Notes: generated from the letters alone by a model not told the origin. Positions 15,680-24,807 are shown, numbered from the stretch's first letter. The stretch: DNA of 46,267 bases from Candidatus Microgenomates bacterium (GCA_016784385.1 JADHUT010000005.1:1-46267); one strand, 5' to 3'. Numbers and translations: made by a program.

Positions 15680-17107
15680 ATGAAAACCGTAAAGGATATT
15701 AATCCAGAGATCTTCAGGGGGTATGATATTAGAGCTTTGGTGGACAAAGACTTAAATGAAGATGTTTACTACACACTCGGAAAAGCCTACGCCACTTTTT
15801 TGTACAGAAGAAGAATTAATGAAACAGTGGTTGGTAGAGATATCAGATTAACATCTGAAGCTTATTCAAAAGTTTTTGTTCAAGGGCTTGTGGAGAGCGG
15901 AATTAATGTAATAGATATAGGACTTACACTTGCACAAATTATGTACTTCTCACAATATCATTACCTATCAAAAGGTGGAGCAATGATTACTGCTTCCCAT
16001 AATCCAGCTAACTATAATGGGCTAAAGTTGGCAGTTGGTTTTTCTGACACAATGATGGGTGAGGAGATCCAAGAAATAAGAAAAATTGCCAAATCTGGAA
16101 ATTTCAAATCATTCGATCAAAACGGGACTTATAAAGAGGAAGATGTTTTTGAATACTACCTTAACGATTTGTTTAAGCGAGTTCCTATAAAAGACGCTGG
16201 ATATAAAGTGGTAATAGACACATTAAACGCCACTGCTGGTAAATTTATGCCGGAAGTACTTAGAAGATCTGGTTGTGAGGTATTTGAACAAAATACAAAA
16301 TTAGATGGATCTTTTCCACTTGGTACACCTGACCCAACAGAGAGAAGTGTATTGGAGAGATTAGCAAAAGGAGTAAAAGAACATAACGCGGATTTAGGAT
16401 TTGCCTTTGATTCTGATGGTGACAGAATGGGAGTTGTAGATGGTAATGGAAATTTAATCTGGAATGATATTTTAGTTGCAATATTCGCAATGGATATATT
16501 AGAGTACTTACCAGGAGCCCCTATTGTATTCAACACTCTTTGTTCAAAGGCTACTTCTGATGTTATTACCAACAGTGGAGGAAAGCCTGAAATGTGGCTT
16601 ACTGGTCATAGTTTTATAAAAGCAAGAGTTAAAGAAACCAGAGCGCCTTACGGCGGGGAACTTTCAGGGCACATGTTCTTTATGGATAATTTCTACGGAC
16701 ATGATGATACCGCCATTGCAGTGTTAAGACTTCTTTCATACATGAAAAGAAAAAACAAAACATTGAAACAGATTGTGGATGAATTACCTAAATATGTTTC
16801 TAGTCCTGAAATAAAACTTGGCCTTGCAGATGCAATTAAATTTAAACTAATCGATGAAAAGATTAGTAAAGACGTAAAAGATATATTTCCAAAAGCTGAT
16901 TATGTAGACATAGATGGTTTTAGAGCAGATACAAAAGATGAAATGGTAATTATTAGAGCAAGCCAAAATGGTCCATATATAACTATAAAATTTGAGGCAA
17001 AAACTCAAGAAAAATATGATGAATTAAAGATAAAAATAAAACAGATTTTGACTAAATATAAAGAAATCGATTGGAAATCCGGTGTAAATATCCACGCATT
17101 TGAATAA
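15680..17107 (+). CDS. manB: Phosphomannomutase/phosphoglucomutase
   Basis: 475 residues of the alpha-D-phosphohexomutase family. Domain landmarks in order: the phosphoserine loop TASHNPANYNG (Ser106), the metal loop DSDGDRMGV (D244, D246, D248), the sugar-specificity loop GGELSGHMFF (E327, S329) and the phosphate-binding RASQNGPYITIKFE near the end. It interconverts hexose 1- and 6-phosphates for cell-surface sugar precursors. The isomerase gene follows by 2 bases. TATAAT (15672-15677) sits almost against the ATG. Confidence 0.94.
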   Translation: MKTVKDINPEIFRGYDIRALVDKDLNEDVYYTLGKAYATFLYRRRINETVVGRDIRLTSEAYSKVFVQGLVESGINVIDIGLTLAQIMYFSQYHYLSKGGAMITASHNPANYNGLKLAVGFSDTMMGEEIQEIRKIAKSGNFKSFDQNGTYKEEDVFEYYLNDLFKRVPIKDAGYKVVIDTLNATAGKFMPEVLRRSGCEVFEQNTKLDGSFPLGTPDPTERSVLERLAKGVKEHNADLGFAFDSDGDRMGVVDGNGNLIWNDILVAIFAMDILEYLPGAPIVFNTLCSKATSDVITNSGGKPEMWLTGHSFIKARVKETRAPYGGELSGHMFFMDNFYGHDDTAIAVLRLLSYMKRKNKTLKQIVDELPKYVSSPEIKLGLADAIKFKLIDEKISKDVKDIFPKADYVDIDGFRADTKDEMVIIRASQNGPYITIKFEAKTQEKYDELKIKIKQILTKYKEIDWKSGVNIHAFE

Positions 17108-17109
17108 GC

Positions 17110-18135
17110 ATGAATAATAACAAACTTGACTCTATGGGAATTGGAAAGGCACTGCAGCTCTTCCCTGACCAGATAAAAAGAACTTTCAAAGAAAGCCTTG
17201 AGAGTAACCTGGAAAAACTAGATTTTGATTCAGTAGTTATCACAGGAATGGGAGGGTCTTCTAATGCTGGTAAAATGATTGCAAGCTGGCAAGAAGATAC
17301 TAACAATATCCCAATTGTTGTATATAACGACTATGGACTACCCAGTTGGGTAAACAGCAAAACACTCGTAGTGTTGAACAGTTATTCAGGAAACACAGAA
17401 GAAACTATTTCTGCATACGATCCAGCAAAGCAAAAAGACTGTATGGTGGTAGGGTTAACAACTGGTGGCAAGATCGGAGAGCTAATTAGCTCTGGTGAAA
17501 TTAAGGGAGCAATCATCTCAGCAGAAGACACAAATCCAAGCACATACCCTAAAAGTGGTTTAGGGTTATCTCTAGGAGGGCTCATTGGGGTGTTGGTTAA
17601 AGTGGGTTTATTGAACTTTTCAGAAGAAAAACTAAATTCCGCACTGGATGAGTTGGTTGAAATTAGGGCATCTTGGAATGTAGAGGAAATGTCTGGGAAA
17701 CTTGCTGGTTTTACTCCGGTATACTTTGGATCAAGGCAGTTTGTGGGTGCTTTGAATGCAGGGAGAAATGCAACATGTGAAATTGGAAGAGTGTTTACTC
17801 AGTTTTATGATTTTCCTGAGGTAAACCATGTACTTGTTGAAGCCTTACAAATCCCTGAGGAGGTAAAAAGAAATAGGTATCTATTTTTCGAAAGCAAGTT
17901 TGATAACGAAAGAATCAAGCTACGCTATAAAATTACCAAAGAAATTTTCAATGAGATGGGCTTGACATATTTTGACTACCAACTCAAAGGAGTGGACAAA
18001 TTTGTACAAAGCATGGAAATTGCACATTACGCAGCATGGTTAGGATATAACATGTCGATCTTAAGATCTGATGACCCGGGACCTGAGCCTTGGATATTAA
18101 AACTTAAAAAATCCCTTTCCCAACCAGTTCACTAA
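17110..18135 (+). CDS. Bifunctional phosphoglucose/phosphomannose isomerase
   Basis: 341 residues made of two SIS domains: VVITGMGGSSNAGKM and LVVLNSYSGNTEETISAY in the first, a second half with YFGSRQFVGALNAGRNATCEIGRVF and FPEVNHV in the second. This is the archaeal/bacterial dual-specificity isomerase type rather than standard Pgi. It links fructose 6-phosphate to glucose or mannose 6-phosphate, the substrates of the upstream mutase, so the two genes form a coherent sugar-phosphate pair. The genes are separated by 2 bases. Confidence 0.9.
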   Translation: MNNNKLDSMGIGKALQLFPDQIKRTFKESLESNLEKLDFDSVVITGMGGSSNAGKMIASWQEDTNNIPIVVYNDYGLPSWVNSKTLVVLNSYSGNTEETISAYDPAKQKDCMVVGLTTGGKIGELISSGEIKGAIISAEDTNPSTYPKSGLGLSLGGLIGVLVKVGLLNFSEEKLNSALDELVEIRASWNVEEMSGKLAGFTPVYFGSRQFVGALNAGRNATCEIGRVFTQFYDFPEVNHVLVEALQIPEEVKRNRYLFFESKFDNERIKLRYKITKEIFNEMGLTYFDYQLKGVDKFVQSMEIAHYAAWLGYNMSILRSDDPGPEPWILKLKKSLSQPVH

Positions 18136-18151
18136 ATGTTATAGTTAATTC

Positions 18152-18349
18152 ATGGTCTATTCCAAGGGGCAGTTAAAGATTGCTTCAGAGTTTTCAAATG
18201 ATATCGCTAAAGGAGTAATGATTGCTGTTATCTTGGGGCAAGGAATAATTAATATCGATGCTCCTTTTAAAATTTATATAAATCTTTTGTGGTTTTCAAT
18301 CTCGATATTGTTGTTTATATCGGCTATGATATTTAGTAGAAGTTTATGA
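18152..18349 (+). CDS. Small membrane protein (65 aa)
   Basis: 65 residues, not recognised. A short polar start (MVYSKGQLKIASEFSND) is followed by two hydrophobic stretches (about 20-33 and 43-60). TATAGT (18140-18145) ends 6 bases before the ATG, so it may have its own promoter. The stop overlaps the next tiny gene as ATGA. It heads a run of three very small membrane proteins placed between the isomerase gene and ppsA. Confidence 0.65.
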   Translation: MVYSKGQLKIASEFSNDIAKGVMIAVILGQGIINIDAPFKIYINLLWFSISILLFISAMIFSRSL

Positions 18350-18474
18350 CATATCAATTAAGTGACCAGGCGATAACTGGCATTAACACTATATTTATTA
18401 TGCTTGCAATATTTGGAGTTGCTTTTGTTTATACTTTTGTTAAAGGTGATAAAAAGCGGATAAAAAGAAAATGA
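18346..18474 (+). CDS. Small membrane protein (42 aa)
   Basis: 42 residues: a polar start (MTYQLSDQAITG), one hydrophobic helix of about 20 residues (INTIFIMLAIFGVAFVYTFV) and a basic tail (KGDKKRIKRK), the positive-inside signature of an N-out/C-in single-span protein. It is coupled to both neighbours by ATGA overlaps. No family is recognised; the topology recalls small accessory subunits of membrane complexes. Confidence 0.6.
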   Translation: MTYQLSDQAITGINTIFIMLAIFGVAFVYTFVKGDKKRIKRK

Positions 18475-18572
18475 ATATAACATGGGATATATACACTTCA
18501 GGATATGCACTTGGTATTGTTGTGGTGTTGGCATTTATCTCCCTTTATTATCTGAACAAAAATTATAAATAA
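18471..18572 (+). CDS. Small membrane protein (33 aa)
   Basis: 33 residues with one hydrophobic helix (YALGIVVVLAFISLYYL) and a basic C-terminus (NKNYK). It starts in the stop codon of the 42-residue gene and ends 2 bases before the ppsA ATG. The double ATGA coupling is the main evidence that it is translated. Its function is unknown. Confidence 0.55.
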   Translation: MNITWDIYTSGYALGIVVVLAFISLYYLNKNYK

Positions 18573-18574
18573 TT

Positions 18575-20857
18575 ATGAATAACCTGCCACTCATTGTTGA
18601 TTTTAAAAATATTGATAAAGGTGATCTTTCTTTGGTTGGAGGCAAGGGGGCTAATTTGGGAGAGATGACAAAAGCCAAGTTTCCAGTTCCTGGAGGTTTT
18701 GCTGTAACTGTTCCTTCATATGAGCTGTTTTTAAAAGAAAACGAAATCGCACAAAAGATATACGATATCCTTAAGCCAGTTGATGTTGACGATCCAGCAC
18801 AACTTGAATCAGCTTCAAGAAGGATCCAGAAAATAATTATTTCTTCTAAATTTCCAGTAAGCGTACACAAAGAATTAGTTAATGCTTACAAAAAAATGTC
18901 TGGAAGGTTCAAGCCGGCTTTAGTTGCTGTAAGGTCATCCGCAACTGCTGAAGATTTGCCTGGCATGAGTTTTGCTGGTCAGCAAGCTACTTTTCTTAAC
19001 ATTAAAGGGGAAAACAACCTTCAAGTTGCAGTGAGGGAGTGTTGGGCTAGTCTTTTTACTCCAAGAGCAATTTATTATCGTACTCAAAATAAAATACCCC
19101 ATGAAGGAGTTGGCATATCTGTAATCGTCCAAAAAATGGTGCAAAGTAGCGTATCTGGGACTATGTTTTCCATAGACCCAGTTACCAATTTCAAAGATAG
19201 AATAGTAATTGAAGCTGTCTGGGGGCTTGGAGAAATGATCGTACAGGGTTCAGTGGTACCTGATAGATATGTAGTTCAAAAGGAGACTTTTTCAATTCTT
19301 TCAAAAGAAGTTAACACTCAAAAAATACAACTAATCAAAAGCAATGAAAAAACACTTGAAACAGATGTTCCCAAAAAACTTCGTGACAAAATAAAGCTCA
19401 CTGAAGAAGAGGTGGTTAAGTTGGCAAAACTAGCAGACGGTCTTCAAAAACACTATTACTTTCCACAAGACATTGAGTGGGCAAAGGAAGGTAAAGACCT
19501 TTATATTGTCCAAACCAGACCAGTAACAACCATTAAGGAAACTAAATCATCTAAGACCAAGTCGAAAGGTGAATCCACAGACCATTCAACACCAATTCTT
19601 ACAGGAATACCCGCTTCCCCCGGTATTGGTTCTGGTCATGTAAAAATACTTAAAAGCCCTTCTGAGATAGGAAGAGTTTCTAAAGGTGACATATTGGTGG
19701 CACCCATGACATCTCCAGATTACGTTCCAGCAATGAAAAAGGCTGCAGCCATTGTTACTGACCAAGGAGGTATGACAAGTCACGCTGCAATCGTTTCCAG
19801 AGAAATGGGAACACCTGCAGTAGTGGGTACTAAAATAGCTACAACTACACTGATTGAGGGTGATATTGTGACAGTAAACGGTGAATCAGGCCACATTTTT
19901 ATGGGTGGAAATATAGCTGCAGCTGAAGTATCCAAGAAAAAGGCTGATAAAAAGAAGAAATACAAAAAAAATCTAAAAACTGCTACAAAAATATATGTAA
20001 ATCTGGGAGAGCCTGAGCTCTCTGCAAAGGTATCAAAACAAAATGTTGATGGAGTAGGACTTCTCCGTGCAGAATTCATGATTGCCAATATTGGAATTCA
20101 TCCAAAACAAGCCATAAAATTGCACAAACAAGATGACTTTGTAAATAAATTAGTTAAAGATTTGACTACCTTTTGTAAAAATTTTGGGGAAAGACCTGTC
20201 ATTTATCGAGCTACTGACTTTAAAACCAATGAATATAGATCTTTGGAAGGAGGTAAAACTTGGGAACCAGATGAACCCAACCCAATGCTTGGTTACAGGG
20301 GTGCATTTCGATATGTCGCAGATCCTGAAGTATTTAATTTAGAACTTCGGGCAATCCGCAAGGTTAGGGCTATTCACAAAAACCTACACCTAATGATTCC
20401 ATTTGTTCGCTCTCCTGAAGAGCTTCGACGAGTAAGAAGATTTGTAGAAACTGAAGGTTTCTTTGACGATCCGACTTTCAAATTTTGGATGATGGTTGAG
20501 CTTCCAGTAAACGTAATTTTGTTGGACAAATTCATAGAGGTTGGAATTGATGGAGTTTCAGTTGGTAGTAATGATTTAACAATGCTTCTTCAAGGAACTG
20601 ACAGAGACAATTCAACTGTGGCAAGCGCATTTAATGAAAGATCGCCCGAGGTAATTTGGGCCTTAAAGAGGGTTATCAGAAAGTGTCACAAGGCAGGAAT
20701 CACTGCTTCTATTTGTGGACAAGCAGTTTCTTCATACGATGAATTAGTAGAAATTTTAGTTAAAGCTGGAATTACAAGTCTCTCAGTTAATCCAGATGCA
20801 ATAGATAGGGTTAGAAATGTTGTATATGAAGTTGAGAAGAACATTGGAGTAAAATAA
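18575..20857 (+). CDS. ppsA: Phosphoenolpyruvate synthase
   Basis: 760 residues. An N-terminal ATP-grasp domain (LVGGKGANLGEM, AVRSSATAEDLPGMSFAGQQ, QDIEWAK) is followed by the phosphohistidine domain GGMTSHAAIVSREMGTPAVVGT (His403) and a PEP/pyruvate-binding barrel with GLLRAEFM, VSVGSNDLTMLLQGTDRD and catalytic Cys714 in ASICGQAVS. The enzyme converts pyruvate and ATP to PEP, AMP and phosphate. With eno and gpmI directly downstream it forms a gluconeogenic run. A linker near 328-340 (ETKSSKTKSKGES) is Lys/Ser-rich. Confidence 0.95.
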   Translation: MNNLPLIVDFKNIDKGDLSLVGGKGANLGEMTKAKFPVPGGFAVTVPSYELFLKENEIAQKIYDILKPVDVDDPAQLESASRRIQKIIISSKFPVSVHKELVNAYKKMSGRFKPALVAVRSSATAEDLPGMSFAGQQATFLNIKGENNLQVAVRECWASLFTPRAIYYRTQNKIPHEGVGISVIVQKMVQSSVSGTMFSIDPVTNFKDRIVIEAVWGLGEMIVQGSVVPDRYVVQKETFSILSKEVNTQKIQLIKSNEKTLETDVPKKLRDKIKLTEEEVVKLAKLADGLQKHYYFPQDIEWAKEGKDLYIVQTRPVTTIKETKSSKTKSKGESTDHSTPILTGIPASPGIGSGHVKILKSPSEIGRVSKGDILVAPMTSPDYVPAMKKAAAIVTDQGGMTSHAAIVSREMGTPAVVGTKIATTTLIEGDIVTVNGESGHIFMGGNIAAAEVSKKKADKKKKYKKNLKTATKIYVNLGEPELSAKVSKQNVDGVGLLRAEFMIANIGIHPKQAIKLHKQDDFVNKLVKDLTTFCKNFGERPVIYRATDFKTNEYRSLEGGKTWEPDEPNPMLGYRGAFRYVADPEVFNLELRAIRKVRAIHKNLHLMIPFVRSPEELRRVRRFVETEGFFDDPTFKFWMMVELPVNVILLDKFIEVGIDGVSVGSNDLTMLLQGTDRDNSTVASAFNERSPEVIWALKRVIRKCHKAGITASICGQAVSSYDELVEILVKAGITSLSVNPDAIDRVRNVVYEVEKNIGVK

Positions 20858-20917
20858 ACAAAAGCAAATATCTATAAGTAAAACAAGCAAAGTTTGTAGT
20901 ATGTTGCTATAAAAAAT

Positions 20918-22192
20918 ATGAGTACTATAAAAAGAATCTGGGCTAGAGAAATTTTGGATTCTCGTGGAATTCCTACTATCGAGAATTACTGCCAAACAGA
21001 CGATGGAAAAATATCAGTGTCTTCCGTGCCTGCTGGCACGTCAACAGGCACACATGAAGCTGTTGAACTTAGGGATATGGATGAAAAAAGATATCTCGGA
21101 CAAGGTGTTTTAAAGGCGGTTGAAAATATAAATAACGTATTGGGTCCAGCTGTAGTTGGAATGGATCCAATGAAACAAGCTGAAATTGATCAAAAATTAA
21201 TTTCAACAGACGGAACTGAAAATAAATCCAAGTACGGTGCTAACGCAATATTGGCAATTTCAGAAGTAGTTTGTAAAATGGGTAGTCAAGTTTCACAAAA
21301 ACCATTATATAGTTGGATTGATGACCTGGGAGTAACAGTAGGACTAAAACAAGGAGTGAGACTTCCCACACCCCTTCTTAATATGATTAACGGTGGAAAA
21401 CATGGTGCAGGGAACTTAGATTTTCAGGAATTTTGGGTAATACCGGCAATTCACAAAACATTCAAAGAAGGTTTGCAAATTGGAGCGGAGGTATACCAAA
21501 CTATCGGAAAGAATCTCGCCCAACGCGGAGCCATCCACTCTGTGGGGCATGAAGGTGGATATGCTCCAAATTTATTTACTAACGCTGAGGCTTTTGAAGT
21601 GTTTGTTGAGTCAATAAAACAAACTGGGCACGCTCTTGGTAGAGATTTGTTTTTAGGACTAGACGTTGCTGCGGATTCATTTTATAAAGACGGTGAGTAC
21701 CATATTCGTGATAGAACTTCTTCAATGAGTGACGACCAGCTTTTGGAGTTTTACAAACAGCTTAACAACCAATACAAACTTCAAATCATAGAGGATGCCT
21801 TTTTTGAAGATGCCTGGGGAAGTTGGCAAAAACTAACTGCTGAGATGAGCTCTACAACAATTATTGCAGGGGATGATTTATTAGCAACTAACCCAAAGAG
21901 GCTTAAAAAAGCAATTTCGGAAAAAGCTTGTAATGCTGCAATTATTAAACCCAATCAAATTGGATCCATTACAGAAACCTTGCAAGTTATTAAAATAGCA
22001 AGAGATGCTGGTTGGAAAATAATAGTTTCTCACAGATCAGGTGAAACAAACGACAGCTTCATTGCAGATTTTGCAGTTGGTGTTGCGGCAGAATATGCAA
22101 AGTTTGGAGCACCTGCAAGAGGAGAGAGGGTTGCAAAATATAACAGACTATCTACTATTGAGCTTGAAGTAGAATACCTCAAAAATAAATAA
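20918..22192 (+). CDS. eno: Enolase
   Basis: 424 residues, standard length. It begins IKRIWAREILDSRGIPTIE and contains SVPAGTSTGTHEAVELRD (the mobile loop), GKHGAGNLDFQEFWVIP, VGHEGGYAPN, the metal ligand region IIEDAFFEDAWGSW and GDDLLATNPKR, and the signature IIKPNQIGSITETL followed by SHRSGETNDSFIADFAVG. It interconverts 2-phosphoglycerate and PEP. TATAAA (20908-20913) ends 4 bases before the ATG. gpmI follows by 3 bases. Confidence 0.96.
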   Translation: MSTIKRIWAREILDSRGIPTIENYCQTDDGKISVSSVPAGTSTGTHEAVELRDMDEKRYLGQGVLKAVENINNVLGPAVVGMDPMKQAEIDQKLISTDGTENKSKYGANAILAISEVVCKMGSQVSQKPLYSWIDDLGVTVGLKQGVRLPTPLLNMINGGKHGAGNLDFQEFWVIPAIHKTFKEGLQIGAEVYQTIGKNLAQRGAIHSVGHEGGYAPNLFTNAEAFEVFVESIKQTGHALGRDLFLGLDVAADSFYKDGEYHIRDRTSSMSDDQLLEFYKQLNNQYKLQIIEDAFFEDAWGSWQKLTAEMSSTTIIAGDDLLATNPKRLKKAISEKACNAAIIKPNQIGSITETLQVIKIARDAGWKIIVSHRSGETNDSFIADFAVGVAAEYAKFGAPARGERVAKYNRLSTIELEVEYLKNK

Positions 22193-22195
22193 AGC

Positions 22196-23851
22196 ATGAC
22201 AAAACCCAAATTTGTAATTTTAGCAATACTGGACGGATGGGGACTAACTGCCCCAAGTACTGGTAATGCAATTTCTCAAGCTTCCACCATTAATATGGAT
22301 AAACTTTGGGCTAGCTACCCTCACACGCAGCTAGATGCATCTGGTGAGGCGGTAGGACTAATCAGAGGCCAAGCTGGCAACACTGAAACGGGACACATTA
22401 ACCTGGGTGCTGGAAGAGTGATATATCAAGACTTAGCAAGAATTGGAATGAGTATTGCAGAAGGTACATTTTACAAAAATGAGGCACTTCTTGGAGCCAT
22501 CGAACATGCAAAGAAAAATAATTCTAATCTCCATTTAATGGGGTTGGTTGGTGCTGGTGGCGTGCATAGCAACATTGAGCATTTATTTGCTTTAATTCAT
22601 CTCTGTGCGAAACATAACTTTGATAGGGTATTTTTACACCTTTTCACTGATGGCAGAGATTCACCACCAACTGCTGCAAAAACATACGTACAAAGAATAA
22701 ATGAAATAATACAAAAAGAAAAAGTAGGCACTATTGCCTCCATAATGGGCCGATATTGGGCACTGGATCGAGATTTCAGATGGGAAAGAACCGAAAAAGC
22801 GTATTTGGCACTAACCACTGCAAAGGCAGATTTAGTAAAGTCTTGTGATGAAGCAATTGATGCATCATATAACAGTGGAAAAACTGATGAGTTTATAGAA
22901 CCAGCTCTAATCTCCAATCAAGAGGGTAAACCAGTAGCAATTATAAAAGACAACGACTCAGTAATATTTTTCAATTTTAGAGTAGATAGACCAAGGCAGC
23001 TTACTTCTGCTTTTGTAGTAGAACAGTTTGATAATACACATCTCAAAAAAGAAGTAGATCCGTATTTGGAGAAATACGAAAAAACCCATCTTATTGAAAA
23101 AGTAAAAGTAAACAAACAAATTTTTACAAGAGGAGAAGCTTTAAAAAATTTATATTTTGCCACCATGACAGAATACAGCCCAGCATTGAAGGAAAATGGA
23201 ACTAAAGTTGCATACCCTCCAGAAATTGTTGAAATGCCACTTGGCAGGATAATAGCAGAGAATGGCTCCAAACAACTACATGCTTCTGAAAGTGAAAAAG
23301 AAAGATTTGTGACCTTTTACTTCAATGGCCTACATAATCAAAAATTTGAAGGTGAAGACAGGCTAATTGTCCCATCTCCCAAAGTTGCGACATACGACTT
23401 AATGCCTGAGATGAGTGCAAAAATGCTAACTGAATTAGTAATAAAAAGGCTACAAAGTAATTTAGAATATAAATTTGTAATTATTAATTATGCAAATGTG
23501 GACATGGTGGGCCACACCGGAAATATAGGTGCAGCACTAAAAGCTTGCCAGGTTGCAGATGAAGAAATCGGAAAATTAGCAAATTATGTACTTGCATACA
23601 ACGGAGCCTTGATCATAACTGCAGATCATGGAAACACAGAAGAAATGATTGACCAACACACTGGACAAATTGATACTGAACACAACGCAAACCCTGTCCC
23701 ATTTATTGCAGTGCACAAAGATTTCATGGGTAAATCTCAAACCTTGCAGTCTGGAATTCTGGCAGATGTTGCCCCTTCTATACTTAATTTATTAGGACTA
23801 ACTCCACCAACTCAAATGACAGGAAGGGATTTATTGAAGGGGATAATTTAA
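22196..23851 (+). CDS. gpmI: 2,3-bisphosphoglycerate-independent phosphoglycerate mutase, Thr nucleophile
   Basis: 551 residues, about 40 longer than usual. The alkaline-phosphatase-like domain shows LDGWG (Asp13), and the nucleophile motif reads GNTETGHINLGAGR, with Thr63 where the family normally has Ser in GNSEVGH. The inserted transferase domain follows (FTDGRDSPP, IMGRYWALDRDFRWER), and the metal ligands return in NYANVDMVGHTG, ITADHGNTE and EHNANPVPF. It interconverts 3- and 2-phosphoglycerate. Its stop overlaps the lexA stop by 4 bases, tail to tail. Confidence 0.94.
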   Translation: MTKPKFVILAILDGWGLTAPSTGNAISQASTINMDKLWASYPHTQLDASGEAVGLIRGQAGNTETGHINLGAGRVIYQDLARIGMSIAEGTFYKNEALLGAIEHAKKNNSNLHLMGLVGAGGVHSNIEHLFALIHLCAKHNFDRVFLHLFTDGRDSPPTAAKTYVQRINEIIQKEKVGTIASIMGRYWALDRDFRWERTEKAYLALTTAKADLVKSCDEAIDASYNSGKTDEFIEPALISNQEGKPVAIIKDNDSVIFFNFRVDRPRQLTSAFVVEQFDNTHLKKEVDPYLEKYEKTHLIEKVKVNKQIFTRGEALKNLYFATMTEYSPALKENGTKVAYPPEIVEMPLGRIIAENGSKQLHASESEKERFVTFYFNGLHNQKFEGEDRLIVPSPKVATYDLMPEMSAKMLTELVIKRLQSNLEYKFVIINYANVDMVGHTGNIGAALKACQVADEEIGKLANYVLAYNGALIITADHGNTEEMIDQHTGQIDTEHNANPVPFIAVHKDFMGKSQTLQSGILADVAPSILNLLGLTPPTQMTGRDLLKGII

Positions 23852-24477
23852 TATTGTCCGTATTTGCGGATGAGGCCAACCACTCTTCCTTGAATCTTGA
23901 CGTTTTTTACAAAAAGAGGTTGCATTGCAGCGTTAGCTGGTTCTAATCTAATTCTTGTAGCTTCTTTGTAAAATCTCTTTAAGGTAGCCATTCCATTACT
24001 TAGAAGTGCTACTACTATTTCACCATTAGTTGCGTCTTCTGTTTGTTCACAAATAACAAAGTCTCCGTCATCAATATGGTCTTCAATCATTGATTGTCCT
24101 CTGACTTGAAGTACATATACCCTTTTCTTGCCTGTGGCGAAATTGGGAGGAATGGAGGTAGTTGCATTTGGATCAGTGTGTGGTTCAATTGGAGAACCTG
24201 CTGCAATAAACCCGAGAATTGGAACTGTAATACCATCATTCCCTAAATTTACATCAGACTTCAACTCATATTTTCGCAGTCTTCCTGAAGTTTTACTAAT
24301 TAGACCTTTTTTAATTAGTCCTTGCATATGTTCATGCACTGTTGCCAAAGATGAAACACCAATAGCATCAGCAATTTGTCTGAGTGTTGGAGCAAAGCCA
24401 GTAGCTTCTATGTGTTGTTCAAGAAAGCCCAACACTTGCGCTTGTCTTTTGTATATTACTGGAGCTACTGTTCCCAT
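23848..24477 (-). CDS. lexA: LexA repressor
   Basis: 209 residues from the ATG at 24477 (a farther upstream start would add 12 poorly conserved residues). A winged helix (FAPTLRQIADAIGVSSLATVHEHMQGLIKKGLI) precedes the self-cleavage site IAAGSPIE (Ala93-Gly94) and the S24 peptidase dyad Ser129 (VRGQSMIEDHI) and Lys167 (ATLKRFYKEA). LexA represses DNA-damage genes and cleaves itself on RecA activation. uvrB, uvrA and uvrC lie nearby, which suggests a damage-response neighbourhood. TATTAT (24490-24485) ends 7 bases before the ATG. Confidence 0.94.
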   Translation of the reverse strand: MGTVAPVIYKRQAQVLGFLEQHIEATGFAPTLRQIADAIGVSSLATVHEHMQGLIKKGLISKTSGRLRKYELKSDVNLGNDGITVPILGFIAAGSPIEPHTDPNATTSIPPNFATGKKRVYVLQVRGQSMIEDHIDDGDFVICEQTEDATNGEIVVALLSNGMATLKRFYKEATRIRLEPANAAMQPLFVKNVKIQGRVVGLIRKYGQY

Positions 24478-24551
24478 ATAAAATATAATACGAATGATCA
24501 CCAAACATGTCAACTATATCTTAATAGAACAAAACACGAAGTTCTGTGGGG

Positions 24552-24778
24552 TTAATAAGTTCTTCCTATGGTGGGAGTTCTGTTCTTTACACAACTACCG
24601 CAAGGTAAATCTTGTTTTGTTGCTGGATGGCCAGTTTCTTCAATAAATGTTTCCTCTGACAGAGAACTTCCTGAAATCTCTTTTGCTGTCTCCAACAAGG
24701 ATTTGTCTGTAGGTACTACAGACCACAGATGTAGCGAGTAACCTTTTTTATCAGATAGGTGACTACCTCTTTTGACAT
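24552..24778 (-). pseudogene. Short orphan gene out of frame by one base
   Basis: In the lexA-uvrB gap the minus strand has an open frame of about 75 codons ending at 24552. It reads RGSHLSDKKGYSLHLWSVVP, later EETGHPATKQDLPCGSC, and ends KNRTPTIGRTY. It looks protein-like (a CxxC, mixed composition) but has no ATG, GTG or good TTG at its head. An ATG at 24778 begins M-S-K in the other frame and joins this frame perfectly if one A is re-read or inserted in the AAAA run at 24773-24770. So the gene is either frameshifted, read from a non-standard start, or affected by a sequencing error. Function unknown. Confidence 0.5.
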
Positions 24779-24788
24779 ATATGGATGT

Positions 24789-24794
24789 TATAAT
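24789..24794 (+). promoter_or_regulatory. -10 element of uvrB
   Basis: TATAAT ends 13 bases before the uvrB ATG, with a TG two bases upstream (GTTATAAT context). A TTGACA occurs at 24772-24777, but only 11 bases separate it from the -10, too close to be its -35 partner. Confidence 0.5.
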
Positions 24795-24807
24795 ACTCTA
24801 ACTTTTC

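Noticed and set aside
24772-24794. TTGACA and TATAAT upstream of uvrB as a matched promoter
   Set aside because: The spacer is only 11 bases, far from the required 16-18, so only the -10 was kept.
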